Translations under genes and position numbers: made by a program | Assembly (NCBI RefSeq): GCF_023206395.1 | Contig: NZ_CP066150.1 | Coordinates: forward strand, 310,001 to 374,000 | Source: Vibrio sp. ED004 | Lineage (GTDB): Bacteria; Pseudomonadota; Gammaproteobacteria; Enterobacterales; Vibrionaceae | DNA: 64,000 nt | Reading direction: 5' to 3' | Shown: piece by piece, positions 54,759 through 62,149 of the stretch | Layout: every line of letters starts with the position of its first letter | Numbering within the stretch: position 1 is the first letter of the stretch | Notes under the pieces: generated by a model | Database searches by the model: none | Told to the model about the DNA's origin: nothing | Seen by the model: only the letters and a program-made list of their open reading frames with translations

Positions 54759-56006
54759 ATGACGACCTTATCACTATCAAATCTGAGTTCGGTTCCGCAA
54801 TTTAATGGCAAGGCGCACAGTAAGCTTCAAGCGTTGGCTAAACCCATTGGTGCCGTGTGCAATATCAGTTGTACCTACTGTTATTACTTAGAGAAACAGC
54901 AGTTGCTTGAATACCCAAAAGGATCTCAATACGTGATGGATGAAGCGCTGTTAGAGCTGTATATCAAGCAGTATATTGAGGGGCAGAACACGCCGGAAAT
55001 CATATTTTCTTGGCATGGCGGAGAACCAACTCTGCTCGGCATTGAGTACTTTGAAAGGGTCGTGGCATTTCAGAAAAAATACTGCCCTAGCCACAGCAAG
55101 ATCAGCAACGACCTTCAAACCAATGGCACTTTGTTGAATGATGATTGGTGTGAGTTCTTCAAGAACAATGACTTTATCATCGGTGTGAGCATTGATGGCC
55201 CCGAGCATCTACATAATCATTACCGTACAAATCGCGCAGGCAAAGGCACTTTTTCCCAAACCATGCGCGGAATCTGCTATCTAAAAAAACATAACGTTGA
55301 GTTTGCGACCTTAACTTGTGTGAACGATGTGACGGGCAAATACCCGTTAGAGGTTTATCGTTTTCTGCGAGATGAAGTAGGTTCAAAGCAGCTGCAGTTC
55401 ATCCCTGTGGTGGATAAGCGCGAGGCTCACTCCAACAATAAATGGTTGAGCAACCAACAAGCGATCATTCCTGTTTTTGGTGAAGTTGAGCCTTGGAGCG
55501 TGGGTTCTACGCAATGGGGTGAGTTTCTTTCGACGGTTTTTGACGAGTGGTTCGAACGCGATTTTGGCCGAGTGCTTGTGCCTTACTTTGAAAATTTCGT
55601 CGGTGTGTGGATGGGAAGAGACAGTACCATGTGCACCTTGAGTGAAATCTGCGGCAAAGGGTTAGCGGTTGAACCTAATGGCGATGTGTACTCATGCGAC
55701 CATTATGTCTTTCCTGAGTTTCAGTTGGGCAATCTTCATGATAAGCCACTATCGAAGCTAGCATTTTCACCCGCTCAGCAAACTTTTGGATTCGCGAAGC
55801 AAAAGTCACTACCTAAACAGTGCCAAACTTGTGAGTTTAAATTTGCTTGTCATGGTGAGTGCCCCAAGAACCGAATTATCAACAGTCGTGATGGTGAGGC
55901 AGGGCTAAATTACCTATGTGAAGGATGGCTCACATTCTTTCAACATATCGACCCGGTGCTCAATGCTTTGCTAAAAGCCAATAACATAGCGCCGCGCATG
56001 GGATAA
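54759..56006 (+). CDS. Anaerobic sulfatase-maturating enzyme, radical SAM
   Basis: 415 residues. The radical-SAM cluster motif is CNISCTYCYYLEK (CxxxCxxC near 37-44), followed by SWHGGEPTLLG and ISNDLQTNGTLL. The C-terminal SPASM domain has Cys ligands in CTLSEICGKGLAVEPNGDVYSCDHYVFPEFQLGN and CQTCEFKFACHGECPKNR. It converts the active-site Ser (or Cys) of sulfatases to formylglycine in the cytoplasm before export. Its target is surely the Ser-type sulfatase just upstream. Confidence 0.93.
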   Translation: MTTLSLSNLSSVPQFNGKAHSKLQALAKPIGAVCNISCTYCYYLEKQQLLEYPKGSQYVMDEALLELYIKQYIEGQNTPEIIFSWHGGEPTLLGIEYFERVVAFQKKYCPSHSKISNDLQTNGTLLNDDWCEFFKNNDFIIGVSIDGPEHLHNHYRTNRAGKGTFSQTMRGICYLKKHNVEFATLTCVNDVTGKYPLEVYRFLRDEVGSKQLQFIPVVDKREAHSNNKWLSNQQAIIPVFGEVEPWSVGSTQWGEFLSTVFDEWFERDFGRVLVPYFENFVGVWMGRDSTMCTLSEICGKGLAVEPNGDVYSCDHYVFPEFQLGNLHDKPLSKLAFSPAQQTFGFAKQKSLPKQCQTCEFKFACHGECPKNRIINSRDGEAGLNYLCEGWLTFFQHIDPVLNALLKANNIAPRMG

Positions 56007-56084
56007 TCGAATCGATCACGTGATAAGTAAAAGCTTAGGTAGAAAAAGAATAAGTCTAGGTAGAAAACGTACAAGCCTGAAAAG

Positions 56085-56112
56085 CAAAAGGCTCGCTATA
56101 TAAAGCGAGCCT
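56085..56112. terminator. Terminator between the maturase and tetR genes
   Basis: AGGCTCGCT / AGCGAGCCT stem, A-rich on the left and therefore T-rich for the minus strand; it can serve both convergent genes. Confidence 0.85.
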
Positions 56113-56131
56113 CTTAGCGTGCAGGAGTTGG

Positions 56132-56710
56132 TTAATCTTTTGAACTCATCGCGAGCAATGTCTCTTCCATGGCATTGTTCAGAATCGAACGGTTGCGCTG
56201 CATCGCTGCCATGAGCGTTGAGCCTAGCCATAAGCCATAAAGCGTGCGAGATAGCGTTTCAGGTTCTGCGATATTGAAATCACCCGCTTCATTGCCTTCT
56301 TCGAATAGCTTAGCCATACGCAGAATGATCTTTTCCGCACCTTCTGCCATGGTTGATTGCAACGGATTAGCAGACCCAGATACTTCACCAGCTAGCTTGA
56401 CCACAAGACATTGGATATTGAAGTCTTCAGTCAATTTCGATGAACACCAGAATTCGAAGTACGTTTTAACACGGTCACGACGAGATAGAGTCTCATCACT
56501 CAAAAAGTCATCAAGCTTAATTAGGTGATCATCAAAGTAGTTGGCTAGAAGGATCTCGCCAAAGTGCTCTTTGGATTTGAAGTAGTGGTAAAAAGAACCT
56601 TTGGTCCCTTCTGCTTGGTTGATGATTTTCATCAGACCAACGCCAGCAAATCCGTGTTCATTAATAAGGCTAAACCCTGCATCGAGCATAGCTTGTCGCA
56701 TGTCTTTCAT
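56132..56710 (-). CDS. TetR-family regulator (NemR/AcuR-like), candidate master of the regulon
   Basis: 192 residues. N-terminal HTH: MRQAMLDAGFSLINEHGFAGVGLMKIINQAEGTKGSFYHYFKSKEHFGEILL, with KGSFYHYFKSKE typical of the NemR/AcuR group. The ligand domain contains a single Cys in FNIQCLVVKLAGEVSG, in a place where NemR-type proteins carry a reactive Cys (CLTVKLSAEV in NemR), plus a second Cys in FWCSSK. That hints at sensing an electrophile or aldehyde. A degenerate copy of the regulon operator lies 50 bp upstream of its start. Confidence 0.85.
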   Translation of the reverse strand: MKDMRQAMLDAGFSLINEHGFAGVGLMKIINQAEGTKGSFYHYFKSKEHFGEILLANYFDDHLIKLDDFLSDETLSRRDRVKTYFEFWCSSKLTEDFNIQCLVVKLAGEVSGSANPLQSTMAEGAEKIILRMAKLFEEGNEAGDFNIAEPETLSRTLYGLWLGSTLMAAMQRNRSILNNAMEETLLAMSSKD

Positions 56711-56759
56711 TGGTCTTACTCTTTATGCCGAGAATGATGATTAGTGTAGCGAGATGCAT

Positions 56760-56777
56760 ACCAACCGTCCAGTCTAG
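56760..56777. promoter_or_regulatory. Degenerate TetR operator before its own gene
   Basis: Read on the minus strand CTAGACTGGACGGTTGGT matches CTAGACCGACCGGTTTGT at 14 of 18 positions and sits 50 bp before the tetR start, suiting autoregulation. Confidence 0.6.
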
Positions 56778-56897
56778 AGCGTTAGGGTTTAGTCTATAAT
56801 TGCCTCGTTTCGTCAAAATAGCTTTATCTTCTATTTAGCCCTCTAAGCAACAAAACTTTTTTCAATATAAGCGCGTTCTAATAACAGGAAATAGCAC

Positions 56898-56953
56898 CCT
56901 TAAATTGCCAGTTTGGGTCCTTAAAATGGCTAAATTGGTGTGCTTTAAGTTGC
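56898..56953 (+). promoter_or_regulatory. Three phased repeats upstream of qnr
   Basis: CCTTAAATTGCC (56898), CCTTAAAATGGC (56919) and GCTTTAAGTTGC (56942) recur at 21- and 23-bp spacing, about two helical turns, ending 77 bp before the qnr start. The spacing places them on one face of the DNA. No other gene lies in the 320-bp gap between tetR and qnr. Confidence 0.45.
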
Positions 56954-57030
56954 TGTTTTTGTTAGCTTTTAATTTGGTGTTTTCTGAAGTTCACAATGGT
57001 AGTCTTAGCTTAATTTCTTTAGGGGGCTAA

Positions 57031-57687
57031 ATGGACACCAATAACAGCACTTATCATCAACACAGTTTTACTCATCAAGACCTGTCTGAAATGACATTTA
57101 CCGCATGCACTTTTATCCGATGCGACTTCAGGCGTTCAAACTTACGCGATGCAACATTTATCAATTGTAAGTTCATCGAGCAAGGTGATATCGAGGGCTG
57201 CCACTTCGATGTCGCAGATTTGCGTGATGCAAGTTTTCAGAACTGTCAGCTCGCCATGGCCAATTTCAGTAACGCCAATTGCTACGGTATAGAGCTACGT
57301 GAGTGTGATTTAAAAGGCGCCAACTTTACCCGCACTAACTTCGCCAATCAGGTAAGTAACCGGATGTATTTTTGCTCGGCGTATATCACGGGCTGTAATC
57401 TGTCTTACGTCAACTTGGAGCAAGCTTGCTTAGAAAAGTGTGAGTTATTTGAGAACCGTTGGATAGGCACTTACCTTGCTGGCGCATCATTAAAAGAGTC
57501 AGATCTCAGCCGAGGTGTATTCTCGGAAGATGTGTGGGGACAATTCAGTATGCAAGGAGCGAACTTGTGCCATGCTGAGTTAGACGGTTTAGACCCTCGT
57601 AAGGTCGATACTTCTGGAATTAAAATTGTGGCTTGGCAGCAAGAGCAACTGCTTGAAACTATGGGCATTGTTGTGATGCCTGACTAA
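57031..57687 (+). CDS. qnr: Qnr pentapeptide-repeat protein, QnrS/QnrVS type
   Basis: 218 residues, the exact Qnr length. Pentapeptide repeats (A/C-D/N-L/F-x-x) run through it: CTFIRCDFRRSNLRDATFINCKF, GCHFDVADLRDASFQNCQLAMANFSNANCYGIELRECDLKGANF. The central Gly break and the two loops match QnrS, and the C-terminus HAELDGLDPRKVDTSGIKI is as in QnrS. From memory the sequence is very close to plasmid QnrS, as reported for Vibrio splendidus chromosomal qnr genes. The right-handed beta-helix mimics DNA and protects gyrase and topoisomerase IV from quinolones. AGGGGG precedes the ATG. Its native role is uncertain. Confidence 0.95.
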   Translation: MDTNNSTYHQHSFTHQDLSEMTFTACTFIRCDFRRSNLRDATFINCKFIEQGDIEGCHFDVADLRDASFQNCQLAMANFSNANCYGIELRECDLKGANFTRTNFANQVSNRMYFCSAYITGCNLSYVNLEQACLEKCELFENRWIGTYLAGASLKESDLSRGVFSEDVWGQFSMQGANLCHAELDGLDPRKVDTSGIKIVAWQQEQLLETMGIVVMPD

Positions 57688-57806
57688 TAGAGTGGGTGGA
57701 GCTAGGAAAGCCAATAGTGAACAGTGTTGTTTTGTATAACTAACGCTTGTTACACTATAGCCTTGCGGCTGCACATGTTTATATTCAGTTCAATCCAGAG
57801 AAAACT

Positions 57807-58238
57807 ATGACTATAGAAAATGTGCTTCCTGAAGATTACGCAGAAATGCTTAAGGTTTGGGAAAATTCAGTCCGAGCAACTCATGACTTTATTACAGAAG
57901 AAGATATTGAGTTTTTTAAACCTATCATCATGGAACATGCGTTCCCTGCGGTTTCTTTGAAATGCGTTAAAAATGAAAGCGGTTCGATTGTTGGCTTCGT
58001 GGGTGTCCATGATGCAAAAGTCGAGATGCTTTTTGTTTTGAATGAAGTTCGAGGGCAAGGAGTAGGTACGGTGTTGTTGCAACATGCGATTGAGCAGCTA
58101 GCAGCCACCAAAGTTGGCGTAAATGAGCAAAACCCACAAGCGGTAGGTTTCTATCAGCACATGGGGTTCAAAATTGAATCACGCTCTCCACTTGATGATA
58201 TGGGAAAACCATTTCCAATTCTGCATATGACGCTGTAA
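57807..58238 (+). CDS. GNAT-family N-acetyltransferase
   Basis: 143 residues from the ATG at 57807 (MTIENVLPEDYAEMLKVWENSVRATHDFI), preferred over an in-frame start 20 codons earlier that lacks family sequence. The acetyl-CoA motif is LNEVRGQGVGTVLLQHAI (R/Q-G-x-G-x-G), followed by VNEQNPQAVGFYQHMGFKIESRS. It resembles the YjaB/PhnO-like group of small acetyltransferases. The acceptor is unknown. It follows qnr on the same strand; terminator at 58290. Confidence 0.88.
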   Translation: MTIENVLPEDYAEMLKVWENSVRATHDFITEEDIEFFKPIIMEHAFPAVSLKCVKNESGSIVGFVGVHDAKVEMLFVLNEVRGQGVGTVLLQHAIEQLAATKVGVNEQNPQAVGFYQHMGFKIESRSPLDDMGKPFPILHMTL

Positions 58239-58289
58239 GACTCGGTTGTCGTATCACTCGGTTGTAATCAACCACAGTCGCTAGAAGAA

Positions 58290-58316
58290 AAGCCCAAAGC
58301 TAATAACTTTGGGCTT
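58290..58316 (+). terminator. Terminator after the GNAT gene
   Basis: AAGCCCAAAG-(7 nt)-CTTTGGGCTT, 10-bp stem; A-rich before and moderately T-rich after, so it may work both ways with the convergent small gene. Confidence 0.8.
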
Positions 58317-58385
58317 ATCCGTATCTGGTAGCCAGCATTTTATAATGAAATTAAAAAAGACAATGCTTGGCAAATATCTGGATGA

Positions 58386-58610
58386 TTAATGCATACCTGA
58401 ACGCATTTTGTCGGCAAGTGCAAAGAAGACAAATAGCACAAAACAGATTAGAGCGACACCTAGTGATACTAAGATCGTTGTTGCGTCTTTTGATATCAAT
58501 GGAACAACGATAGAAGCTAATGCTATCAACATAACAAGGACATGAACTATTCGTCCGGGAATTGGATTTTTATGACAGAATGAAGCCCATAGGTAACGCA
58601 TTTTTAACAC
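58386..58610 (-). CDS. Small two-helix membrane protein, unknown function
   Basis: 74 residues with two hydrophobic stretches (IVHVLVMLIALASIVVPLI and TTILVSLGVALICFVLFVFFAL) and positively charged ends. No family was recognised. The ATG at 58610 is in a plausible context, and the coding composition is even through the frame. It is convergent with the GNAT gene. Confidence 0.6.
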   Translation of the reverse strand: MLKMRYLWASFCHKNPIPGRIVHVLVMLIALASIVVPLISKDATTILVSLGVALICFVLFVFFALADKMRSGMH

Positions 58611-58988
58611 CAGTATAAAATTAGTGGGTTTATTCTATTTCTCTAGTGGGTGTTTTGTAAATAACATAAAGTTATCGCTCATTGATAGAATTGGCACTAT
58701 CTATATGATTATTCATAGTATTCCGTATCTTTTGGAATGATAAGTCAAAATTTGTTCGATTTTTGGTTTCTTGACTGAGGATCTCATTTATTGAGTCTTC
58801 TATTAAGAGACTTTTTGCGTATTACTATTCATGCTTTCAATGTCAATTAGGTTGGTATTTGATTTGAATCTGTAATTCGTTTTACTTTATTTATCGGAAC
58901 GATTTTTCTGAATTGGGATCACTGTAATCTTGTCTAAGATTCTGTTTGATATACTCAATATTCACTCGATAAAGATGATGGAGATGAC
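58611..58988. other. Gene-free AT-rich spacer
   Basis: About 380 bp between divergent small genes. It should hold both promoters; no RNA gene, strong hairpin or coding signal was seen. Confidence 0.5.
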
Positions 58989-59249
58989 ATGTCGAAAACC
59001 GCGAAGATCATGAATGAAGATAAGCTGGTAAAAAAAGCAGTTGAAGTCGGTTTTAAGATGGCAAAACTACAAGGTTTTGATTTGCCGGATTCATCTCAAC
59101 CGATAAAGGTTAAAGCGGTGTACTTGTTCCTTGTTGAGGTTAATCAGATCACTCCTCTCCCGGAGAGCAAGCTTGATGGGGCCAATATTAAGAAGCGACT
59201 AGCGTTATGGCTACACAATGCATTACCCGATAACGACCCTCTGAAGTAA
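58989..59249 (+). CDS. DUF5062-family small protein
   Basis: 86 residues, soluble, Lys-rich: KIMNEDKLVKKAVEVGFKMAKLQGFDLPDSSQPIKVKAVYLFLVEVNQITPLPESKLDGANIKKRLALWLHNALP as successive segments matches the DUF5062 proteins found across Vibrionaceae. Predicted mainly helical. Function unknown. GGAGATG precedes the ATG, and a clear terminator follows. Confidence 0.8.
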   Translation: MSKTAKIMNEDKLVKKAVEVGFKMAKLQGFDLPDSSQPIKVKAVYLFLVEVNQITPLPESKLDGANIKKRLALWLHNALPDNDPLK

Positions 59250-59277
59250 GCTAACAATATCTCGTTTTTATTATTGA

Positions 59278-59306
59278 AACCTAGCGACTATTCGCTAGGT
59301 TTTTTG
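59278..59306 (+). terminator. Terminator of the DUF5062 gene
   Basis: AACCTAGCGA-CTAT...TCGCTAGGTT followed by a T run. The next 330 bp, to 59637, contain no gene I can support and must hold the promoter of the DUF5993-dsbB unit. Confidence 0.92.
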
Positions 59307-59637
59307 TTTTATGGTGCGGCCATTTACTATTTGAGCGTCAGTCAACGTTCTAAGTGTAGTCAATCGTAATATCTACCTTCTGTTTGCGGTTATGCCTGAT
59401 GTTGAGCGGTGTTCACTTTGCTAGAAACGGCGTGTTACTTGCTTGGTTGAGTAGGGGCTGCGCTCTGTTAGTTACGGAAACTTGACAGCTTAGAGCTTAC
59501 TAACAAGTATTAAGCTGATGATTTTAAATCCGTAATCCATAGATTTGCCGATGTTGAATGCTTTAGGGCGTAGGTGTGGATATTCATTCTGACGTTCAAT
59601 ATGACTGAACTTGATAAATGGCGAGGGAATACCTCTT

Positions 59638-59793
59638 ATGATGTCTTTACTGTTTCTATTATTACTCGTGGCGATGCTATGCGCCTTTTTCGACAAGAAG
59701 ACCGCGGCTTATGGCTTTTTTGCGGGCTCTGTGATCCTTGGGTTGTATTGGTTTAATCACCATGCGACTGATTCTCTACCCATCTTATTGTAA
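59638..59793 (+). CDS. DUF5993-family small membrane protein
   Basis: 51 residues from ATG 59638: two hydrophobic helices (SLLFLLLLVAMLCAFF and YGFFAGSVILGLYWF) joined by DKKTAA, then NHHATDSLPILL. The pattern fits the DUF5993 family, usually found just before a DsbB-like gene. The stop is 9 bp before dsbB, so the two are translated from one message. It probably works with DsbB in the membrane, by association only. Confidence 0.75.
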   Translation: MMSLLFLLLLVAMLCAFFDKKTAAYGFFAGSVILGLYWFNHHATDSLPILL

Positions 59794-59802
59794 GGAGCTA
59801 AC

Positions 59803-60342
59803 ATGAATCGAAATCAGTTAACGCTCCTAAATACGCTTGGCCTACTCGGCATGACTGCGGTTCTGTTGATAGGCTTTATCCTTCAGTTTGTTCTTCATGA
59901 GTTGCCTTGCCCACTGTGTTTATTGCAACGTATCGGCTTTATAATGGTTGCATTTGGTTTTATGTTGAATGTGGTTTATGGACCTCAATCTCGGCACTAT
60001 GGCATTGTTTTGATTGGCGCTTTATACGGTGTCGCTACCTCGCTAAGACAGGTCTCATTACATGTGATTCCAGGTACGCCCGGCTATGGCAGTCCTATCT
60101 TTGGGATGCACTACTACACTTGGGCTTTCGTATTATTTGCTGCGACCATATTAGCGGTTGCCGTCATTTTAATATTGACCAACAAAGAGCAGTCGCAAGA
60201 AGCTTATAAGATGAGTAACTTGGGGCGTGTGGCGTGCTTGTTAGCCATCGTCGTGGTTGCACTCAATGCTATCGCCACCTTTGTTGAGTGTGGTCCTTAT
60301 CAGTGCCCTGACAATCCAGTGAGCTATTGGCTGCTTAACTAA
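59803..60342 (+). CDS. Disulfide bond formation protein B-like
   Basis: 179 residues with four or five hydrophobic helices. The quinone-linked first Cys pair is HELPCPLCLLQRIGF (C-x-x-C near 32-35). A C-terminal pair appears in FVECGPYQCPDNP. DsbB reoxidises periplasmic DsbA and passes electrons to quinone. This paralogue is shorter in its periplasmic loop than classical DsbB, and its partner protein is not in the window. Good AAGGAG upstream; preceded by DUF5993. Confidence 0.85.
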   Translation: MNRNQLTLLNTLGLLGMTAVLLIGFILQFVLHELPCPLCLLQRIGFIMVAFGFMLNVVYGPQSRHYGIVLIGALYGVATSLRQVSLHVIPGTPGYGSPIFGMHYYTWAFVLFAATILAVAVILILTNKEQSQEAYKMSNLGRVACLLAIVVVALNAIATFVECGPYQCPDNPVSYWLLN

Positions 60343-60367
60343 TTGATTCGTCAGTTCATAGCAAAAA

Positions 60368-60397
60368 CAAAAGCCACAGCATCTGCTGTGGCCTTTG
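60368..60397. terminator. Bidirectional terminator between dsbB and eda
   Basis: GCCACAGC-ATCT-GCTGTGGC (60373-60392), with CAAAA on the left and CTTTGTT on the right, between convergent genes. Confidence 0.88.
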
Positions 60398-60442
60398 TTG
60401 TTGTGGAGTCAAGAGAGTTTGTTCTTTCCTGAGCGTTATCTA

Positions 60443-61072
60443 CTAACGATTCACTTGCTCAACAATCTCACGCGTTAGGCGGGCAATTTCGGCCCACTCG
60501 CCGTTTGCAACGAGCTTTTTGTCTACCATCCAAGTGCCACCACAAGCTAACACTTGAGGTATGGCTAAGTAGCTATCGATGTTAGATGGCGTGATGCCAC
60601 CGGTAGGCATTAGTCGAATATCGCCATATGGCCCAACGAGTGATTTCACCATGTTGAGTCCACCAGAGGCTTCTGCTGGGAAGAATTTGAGCGTTGTCAG
60701 TCCCATTTCTAATGCTGCTTCAACTGTGCTTGGGTTGTTAACACCTGGAACAATATCGATGCCGATCTCTTGGCATGCTTTGACAGTGTTTGGATTGAAT
60801 CCCGGTGATACAACGAATGTTGCGCCGGCTTCTTTAGCTGCGAGTACTTGTTCACCGTTTAAGATGGTTCCCGCGCCAATAAGCATGTCTGGCTGTGCTT
60901 GGCGAAGTAATCGAATCGCTTCAACCGCAGCACCTGAACGGAACGTAATCTCTGCTGCGGGCAGTCCATTTTCTGCTAACACTTTACCTAGTGGAATGAT
61001 GTCTTCTGCGTTATCGATGGCAATAACAGGAATCACTTTAAGGGCTTGCAGTTGGTCGTTGATTGTAGACAT
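60443..61072 (-). CDS. eda: KDPG/KHG aldolase, second copy
   Basis: 209 residues from the ATG at 61072 (MSTINDQLQALKVIPVIAID); a longer ORF start at 61258 would overlap the kinase gene and adds no family sequence. The Schiff-base Lys is in TLKFFPAEASGG, and EITFRS, GAGTILNGEQ and ACGGTWMV are conserved. It is clearly paralogous to the enzyme at 14505-15134. It follows the second KDG kinase, so the pair again makes pyruvate and glyceraldehyde 3-phosphate. Confidence 0.92.
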   Translation of the reverse strand: MSTINDQLQALKVIPVIAIDNAEDIIPLGKVLAENGLPAAEITFRSGAAVEAIRLLRQAQPDMLIGAGTILNGEQVLAAKEAGATFVVSPGFNPNTVKACQEIGIDIVPGVNNPSTVEAALEMGLTTLKFFPAEASGGLNMVKSLVGPYGDIRLMPTGGITPSNIDSYLAIPQVLACGGTWMVDKKLVANGEWAEIARLTREIVEQVNR

Positions 61073-61082
61073 AGTGTACTTC

Positions 61083-62045
61083 TTAATTAGCTGTGAATAG
61101 TGTATCGGTAATGCTTTTAGGGATGATGGCTCCATGATGGTGGATGACCAATCTCGCCAGAGCATTACCTTGATGACAAGCTTGTTCAATAGAGCCGCCA
61201 GATAGATAGCAAGACAAGAATCCGCCATTGAATGAATCACCTGCTGAGGTGCTATCAACTACGGTTTCTACTGGTGTGGTTTCAATTAGGCTTGGTGTAT
61301 GGGCTGGAGATTCACTCACCAAACAGCCTTCAGCACCGAGTTTAACAATGATGGTTTTTACGCCCAGTTTGTGCAGTCGTTCGATTGTGTCTTGAGGTGT
61401 TTGGTCGTCCCACAGTTGTTGTTCATCATCAAAGGTAACCAAGGCGATATCTGTGGTTTGATAACCCAGTCGATAGCACTCTTTGGTCGCGCTTTCTGAT
61501 TCCCATAATTTTGGTCGGTAGTTACTGTCAAAAGCGATAGTGACGCCTCTTGAACGCAGTTTTTGGATGACTTCTAGTAACTTGATTTGATCGCTTTGTG
61601 GCAATATTGCGAGCGATATACCGCTGAAAAAGATCATATCCACATCGTTTAGTGATTGGCAGATCTCATCGAAATTAGGGTGTTGAACTAGATAGCGTGC
61701 AGCGGAGTTGTTGCGCCAATATAAGAAGGTTCTTTCCCCTTCGTCATCCAGCTGAATCAAATACAGGCCCGGAGAGCGTTTCTCGTCGATAAGTACAAGA
61801 TCTGTTGATATGCCTTCATCTTGCCAGCGTTCTCGCATCTGTTGGCTAATGGCGTCAGCACCAATCGCAGTCATGTAACTTGTACGTACTGCAGGCTGGC
61901 CTGTCTGGTTAGCATAGCTGGTGGCACTTCGGTTCAAGTAAACCGCTGCGTTGAGCGTGTCTCCGCCATAGCTTTGTTGCATGGTGCCAAATGGCGCGCC
62001 ATTCAGTTCAATCATGCATTCGCCGATAATTGCAATGTGGCTCAT
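61083..62045 (-). CDS. kdgK: 2-dehydro-3-deoxygluconokinase, second copy
   Basis: 320 residues, PfkB family: IAIIGECMIELNGAPFGTMQQSYGGDTLNAAVYLNR at the start (substrate motif), FFSGISLAILP, FDSNYRPKLWE, and VVDSTSAGDSFNGGFLSCYLSGG with the catalytic Asp. It phosphorylates KDG to KDPG. It lies 10 bp upstream of the aldolase and downstream of a PTS permease, one minus-strand operon. Confidence 0.92.
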   Translation of the reverse strand: MSHIAIIGECMIELNGAPFGTMQQSYGGDTLNAAVYLNRSATSYANQTGQPAVRTSYMTAIGADAISQQMRERWQDEGISTDLVLIDEKRSPGLYLIQLDDEGERTFLYWRNNSAARYLVQHPNFDEICQSLNDVDMIFFSGISLAILPQSDQIKLLEVIQKLRSRGVTIAFDSNYRPKLWESESATKECYRLGYQTTDIALVTFDDEQQLWDDQTPQDTIERLHKLGVKTIIVKLGAEGCLVSESPAHTPSLIETTPVETVVDSTSAGDSFNGGFLSCYLSGGSIEQACHQGNALARLVIHHHGAIIPKSITDTLFTAN

Positions 62046-62091
62046 TGTGTGACCTTAAGAAGAGTGAGTTTGCTAGGTATCAAATAATGAA

Positions 62092-62118
62092 ACGTGGCTA
62101 CACAAGAGGTAGCCACGT
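62092..62118 (-). terminator. Hairpin after the PTS gene
   Basis: ACGTGGCTAC / GTAGCCACGT, 10-bp stem with a 7-nt loop, 32 bp beyond the EIIBC stop. The T tract is weak, so it may be a processing or attenuation stem before kdgK. Confidence 0.65.
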
Positions 62119-62149
62119 GAATCCTTAAATCAATGAATAGGTAAGGGAA

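Noticed and set aside
61073..61258. Longer N-terminus for the second KDPG aldolase
   Set aside because: It would overlap the kinase coding region and is unlike the family.
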